From: Cocos nucifera
Lineage: Eukaryota > Streptophyta > Magnoliopsida > Arecales > Arecaceae
Direction of reading: 5' to 3'
NCBI GenBank assembly: GCA_006176705.1
Contig: QRFJ01002489.1
Span: 1-64,000 of the forward strand
DNA: 64,000 nucleotides
Shown here piece by piece: positions 60,012 through 64,000 of this stretch. The notes under the pieces were generated by a model. That model was not told where the DNA came from and searched no databases. It worked only from the letters and a program-made list of their open reading frames with translations. How positions within the stretch are numbered: the stretch's first letter is position 1; each line of letters begins with the position of its first letter. The position numbers and the translations under genes are program-made.

Positions 60012-60912
60012 ATCATCAATCCCTGAGAGCCTGCCCCTATGATTTAGACCCAGAAGGTGTTAAGTGAAACAGAGTATCAGCACCAAATTAACCTTGCACA
60101 GTTCACTACTATACATGATATCCAGAGTTATGCATGAAACCTTGGAAATCTAGCATTACTAAAATGATAGAGTAGTTCATAATATATCCCTCTTCTCTTG
60201 AAAAACTAAAACTTGATAGCATCTTGTGTTAGCAATGTATCAAAATCAGAACATTGATCTGATATTAAAACATAAGTTTGTAAAAAATATCTTAAAGAAA
60301 TAGAGAGATTACGTAATAAAGCATAAGTTGAACTTGTTAATTATTTACATGATATCAGAGTTATATTTTAAAAGTAAGGACCAAGTACATTGATATGAGC
60401 TACCATTGACGATTCATCTTAGCCAACCATGTTTTTCATATATGTCTTGCAATGCACTTTTCAAATGCAAAATAACAAAAGAATGTTTTCTATTTTAGAC
60501 CAGCTTAGCACAACCTGCTGACTCTAACTAAATACTCAGACTCCAGCACCATGCTGAACTTTGAGTCCTTCCATGCTTTCTTATGACAAAAGGACAAATT
60601 AACACTGGCAATTGGGCCCTGTTAAAGCTAAATAAGAAGGAAAAATGTCTCATGAGTTTCCACATGAAGCCATGTGAGTTTCTTGCCTTTAATATGTACA
60701 ATTATTTTCAGTATACAGACCCTTCATATTCAATCACTGGGACAAAAAAAGGAAGATGATATAGGCTTAAAAATTACAATGTGACGTTAAACAATAAATT
60801 CTAAGACTACAAACTTGTGGCAATATTGTTACATCACTCATCAGTGTCAATCAAGTGACGCTTCCAAAATCCACCAACAATGAAAAGCAAATGTATGTTT
60901 GGAATAGTCTAC

Positions 60913-60941
60913 CTGCATGGTCTAATGTCATGGTGCAGAAC
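60913..60941 (-). other. Candidate small 5' exon of the transferase gene
   Basis: A 29-base segment is bounded by a good acceptor (TTTTTTGCAG) and a donor (CAG/GTAGAC) on the minus strand. It contains an ATG (ATGACATTAG) that would not be in frame with the later LSGIDDMSC reading. It is probably untranslated leader. Confidence 0.4.
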
Positions 60942-62108
60942 CTGCAAAAAAGATGGAAGCAAGCTTATTTGTTAGCATATTGCCAAGCAGGTTTATATAT
61001 TAACACACAATCAGTTTAATATTGGCATAAACAAGTTATTGATCATTCTCAAATAGAAACTTAATGCAGCCAAAAAAAAAGAAGAAGAAAAATGATTTTC
61101 ATATGGATTATATAGAATACAGATGTCTTCACACAAGAAACATCACTATAGAGTCCTACACTATTCACGATATAAACACTCCAGGAATTTTGACTTCCCA
61201 ATCACAACTAAGAAAGTATTGAATGTTGAGCAACTGTTAAATGTTAATATGAAAATGTAAATAGTGTGCATAACACACCCTGTCTTGCCAACTTTTAATT
61301 GGTTCAGCTCAATTAGTGCCTTAAAGTTTTTCTCAAACAATAAATAAACAAACAAACAAACAATGCCTTAAAGTCAACAAATATTATACCAGAAGGTTGA
61401 ACTAAAATGCAGAGAAACCATGTTTCACACTTTAACATTTCAAACATGTTTTGCTCTTATCAAACAAAACCTATGGCGATCCAGAGATTGATCTAGATGA
61501 CAAAAAAAAAGCTCTATATGAAATGAAAAAAGAAAAAAAAAAAAAGACAACATCTTCTCTCGAACCAATAAAATTACTTTTGCATGTCTACCATGGGGAA
61601 CCAAGAGTACAACCACAACAAAGAAACATAACAAACTCTTGACCGAGAGAAATTCCAGATAGGACATAGCAAACAATAATATTTGATCCACGAAAAAAAA
61701 TGAAGGCATCCAAAAGTGGCTCTTGATCGACTCAAAAAGGAAATGAATATTCAAGAATCTCAATCGGGGAGAACATCGCAAAGCACAACATAAACAAACG
61801 AGTCAAAGACTACGAACAAAATATGCGCCGTTGTCGATGGAGAAACAAAGATTCAAATCACGCAATAAAAAGAAAAAAAGCCCAGAACCGAAAGAGTAAT
61901 TCAACCACAAGATGTATTCAGGACAAGAAAAAAGCAATAAATGGGAAACGTGGACCAAGCCAACCAAGAACAAGATTTCGCGATACCAGTCCAAGAAACG
62001 ACCCTATAAAGGGAAAAGGAATTTCCAAAAACAAATCGAAAACAGTAGATAGAAGTCAAGAAAGAGGAAGAAACGGATGAACTGGGATTCAAAGAAAAGA
62101 ACTCCACC

Positions 62109-62340
62109 TGCCTCGCGAGCGCTCGACAAGATAAGACTTGGACTCGATTTGAGGAAGAAGCCGGCGTAAGAGTAGCGGCGCAAGGGGGAGGTGGCTGGTG
62201 GCGCTAGGGTTCAGGCGAGGAGGATCGACGGCAGGGGAACGAGAGCTCCTTGTTCTCGTCGAGGTGGTTTACATCCCCGTCGGACACCTTGTAATGCGAC
62301 GGCGAATGAAGAAGGGTCGGAAGGGGATATGCTCATAGAT
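62109..62340 (-). promoter_or_regulatory. First, largely untranslated exon and promoter zone of the transferase gene
   Basis: A GC-rich island stands out from AT-rich surroundings and ends in a donor (GCGAGGCAG/GTGGAG) at 62109 on the minus strand. It contains 'GAACCCTAGCGCCACC', typical of plant leaders. The reading frames leading to the next exons contain a TAG here, so this exon is unlikely to be coding. The transcription start is not determined. Confidence 0.5.
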
Positions 62341-62779
62341 CATGGTAGGATGTTCCACAGGTGCAGCGAGATTAACGTGCGTCCAGGTCGGCAATTTTTC
62401 GTTTTTTGAGAATCCAGGTGGAGGAAAGGCTCTTCCACCGAGAGACTTTTATTTATTATGGTTTTAAATTACAGCCGGGTCCGATGGGTTTGAAAAGGAG
62501 CCTTGCGTGGATGGTTTCCGTTAGATGGAAAGGTCCCATAAATTATACAAAAAAAAAGGCGCTCTCTCATAACCATATTCCTAGTACATCAGAACGTGCA
62601 TAAAACAAACTGTTGCTCAGCCTCTGTTGCTTGCCTTTGCCTCCTACCGACACTGAATTTTATAAGCCATACGAACCGGAAAGCTGAAGAGCTAGTTGCT
62701 GCAGATTTTGATCATGTGCAATGGACGTCTAGCTCTTAAAGGTTGATGCTGCTAACCTTGCGACTATCAAAGGCATGAT

Positions 62780-64000
62780 AGCTTGAAACTGAAAGAGACG
62801 TTCCTTCCAGAGACACCAAATTGCCGTAATTACAAGGCCGGGAACTTGTTACGGATCGTCTGCTGGTTCATCCAAGAGTCCCAAATCCTCTTGATGTTGG
62901 TTGGGAGCCCTGGAATATTGAACTTAGTAAGGATGATAGACCAATATTCTTCAGAATACCTACGCCGCAACAGAAGATGATCCACGAATTCCTCGTTTTT
63001 GCCACATAAAGGGCAATATTTTCGTAGAAGAACTCCCCTCTTATTTAGGTTTACTGCCATCAAGATAAGATAGCCAGGCGAATAACTTTGCTTTTTCAGG
63101 AAGAGAAAGCTTCCAAATAAATTTGCGGAAGCTGGAGACCATTCCTCCATGCTTCCGCTTTCAATTCTATTCGTCCAGTTCTGAAGTTAGACACGATTGT
63201 TGAAGAAGAAGTGACATAGAGTGAAATTCCTTCCTTGCTTGCCAGCTCATGGGGTGTCTAGAATTTATTTCAAGATTGTGCTGAAGGAATCTCACCACTG
63301 AGATGTTCTGATTTTTTGCAAAGTAGAATAGGTTTGGAAAAGAGAGATTTAGTGAGCCCCCTCCAATCCAATTATCACGCCAAAAGAGGATATGATTTCC
63401 GTTGCCTAGCTCTGGGTGAAAGCATTATTCGAACAAGTCAAAATAGCAAAGGATGCTTCTCTAGAATGGCGAGGCAATTCTAACCAAGTACCTCGATGGT
63501 TCTGAAGGCAATTTTCTGGTGTGGTGAATGGCCGTGAGAAGCTTGCACCATGGCTTATGTTGATCGTCAAAATACCTCCACCACCATTTAATTAGCAGAG
63601 CTTGATTAAGGGTGATAAGGTCCTTGACTCCTAGACCTCTGTATTGTCTAGGCCTGCAAACTTGATTCCAATTAAGAAGATGCCTGATGGTACTTTGCAT
63701 TTGGGAATCCCATATAAAGTTCTGGCACAATTGATTGATCTTCTAGATGATACTTGATGGCAGTTTCCAGTAGATTGGAATAGCTGGAAGCACCGGGTGA
63801 GTCAGGGTTAATTGACCAACAAGGGTTAAAGTCTTTTGTCTCCAGCCGCACAGCTTCTTGGATATCTTTTCTACAAGAAATGACCAATCTTGTTTGGTCG
63901 ATTTTGAGTGATGAAGGGGGATACCCAAGTATCTAGTGGGGAGTTTTGAAACCTGACAGCCAAGAATAGCTGCCAATCTGGGAGTTATGCCTTCATTTGG
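62780..64000 (-). mobile_element. LINE reverse-transcriptase remnant, running off the window
   Basis: In minus-strand order: a reverse-transcriptase end with LPTRYLGIPLHHSKSTKQDW (63976-63743), the segment QYRGLGVKDLITLNQALLIKWWWRY (63730-63461, split here by frame), and a zinc-binding reverse-transcriptase tail with CPLCGKNEEFVDHLLL (63150-62830). These are the C-terminal domains of plant L1-type LINEs. Frame changes at about 63.74 and 63.2-63.4 kb make it inactive. Its 3' end lies near 62.6-62.8 kb, some 450 bases upstream of the transferase gene's first exon. The 5' part is outside the window. Confidence 0.85.

Overview
This is nuclear plant DNA. Single-copy genes are cut by long AT-rich introns with GT-AG borders, and microsatellites, MITEs, a LINE and Ty3/gypsy and Ty1/copia LTR retrotransposons lie between and inside them. 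The retroelement types and the 2-oxoglutarate dioxygenase family would suit a monocot, possibly a palm. The species is an inference I cannot prove without a search.

Layout. 1-1698: partial LTR of a probable Ty1/copia element, inserted into 1699-8566, the decayed 3' part of a Tat-type gypsy element (plus strand: RNase H/integrase remnants, two tandem arrays, 3' LTR). 8567-11204: no recognisable gene. 11205-11576 (minus): intact one-exon gene for a SIAMESE-RELATED CDK inhibitor. 11.6-19.1 kb: intergenic DNA with microsatellites, two inverted-repeat elements, a LINE 3' end and a TA-microsatellite-associated MITE. 19107-23383 (minus): complete four-exon 2-oxoglutarate/Fe(II) dioxygenase gene of 375 codons, rebuilt exon by exon. 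23.6-36.9 kb: intergenic, no gene seen.

36946 to about 62.3 kb (minus): one large gene for a non-canonical nucleotidyltransferase (Cid1/HESO1-like terminal uridylyl or poly(A) transferase family). Eight coding exons are well supported and up to four more 5' exons are likely. Its introns hold a hAT-type MITE with a perfect 8-bp target duplication, a second microsatellite-associated MITE, a complete 9.6-kb Tat gypsy element (44849-54445) in the same orientation as the gene, and a Tourist-like MITE. 62.8-64 kb: LINE reverse-transcriptase remnant (minus) running off the window.

The three host genes are functionally unrelated: cell-cycle inhibition, small-molecule oxidation and RNA 3'-end tailing. 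The two gypsy elements are the same family and can be compared directly. The copy at 1.7-8.6 kb has a much larger tandem array and a longer LTR than the copy at 44.8-54.4 kb. No CRISPR array, operon or convincing tRNA gene is present.
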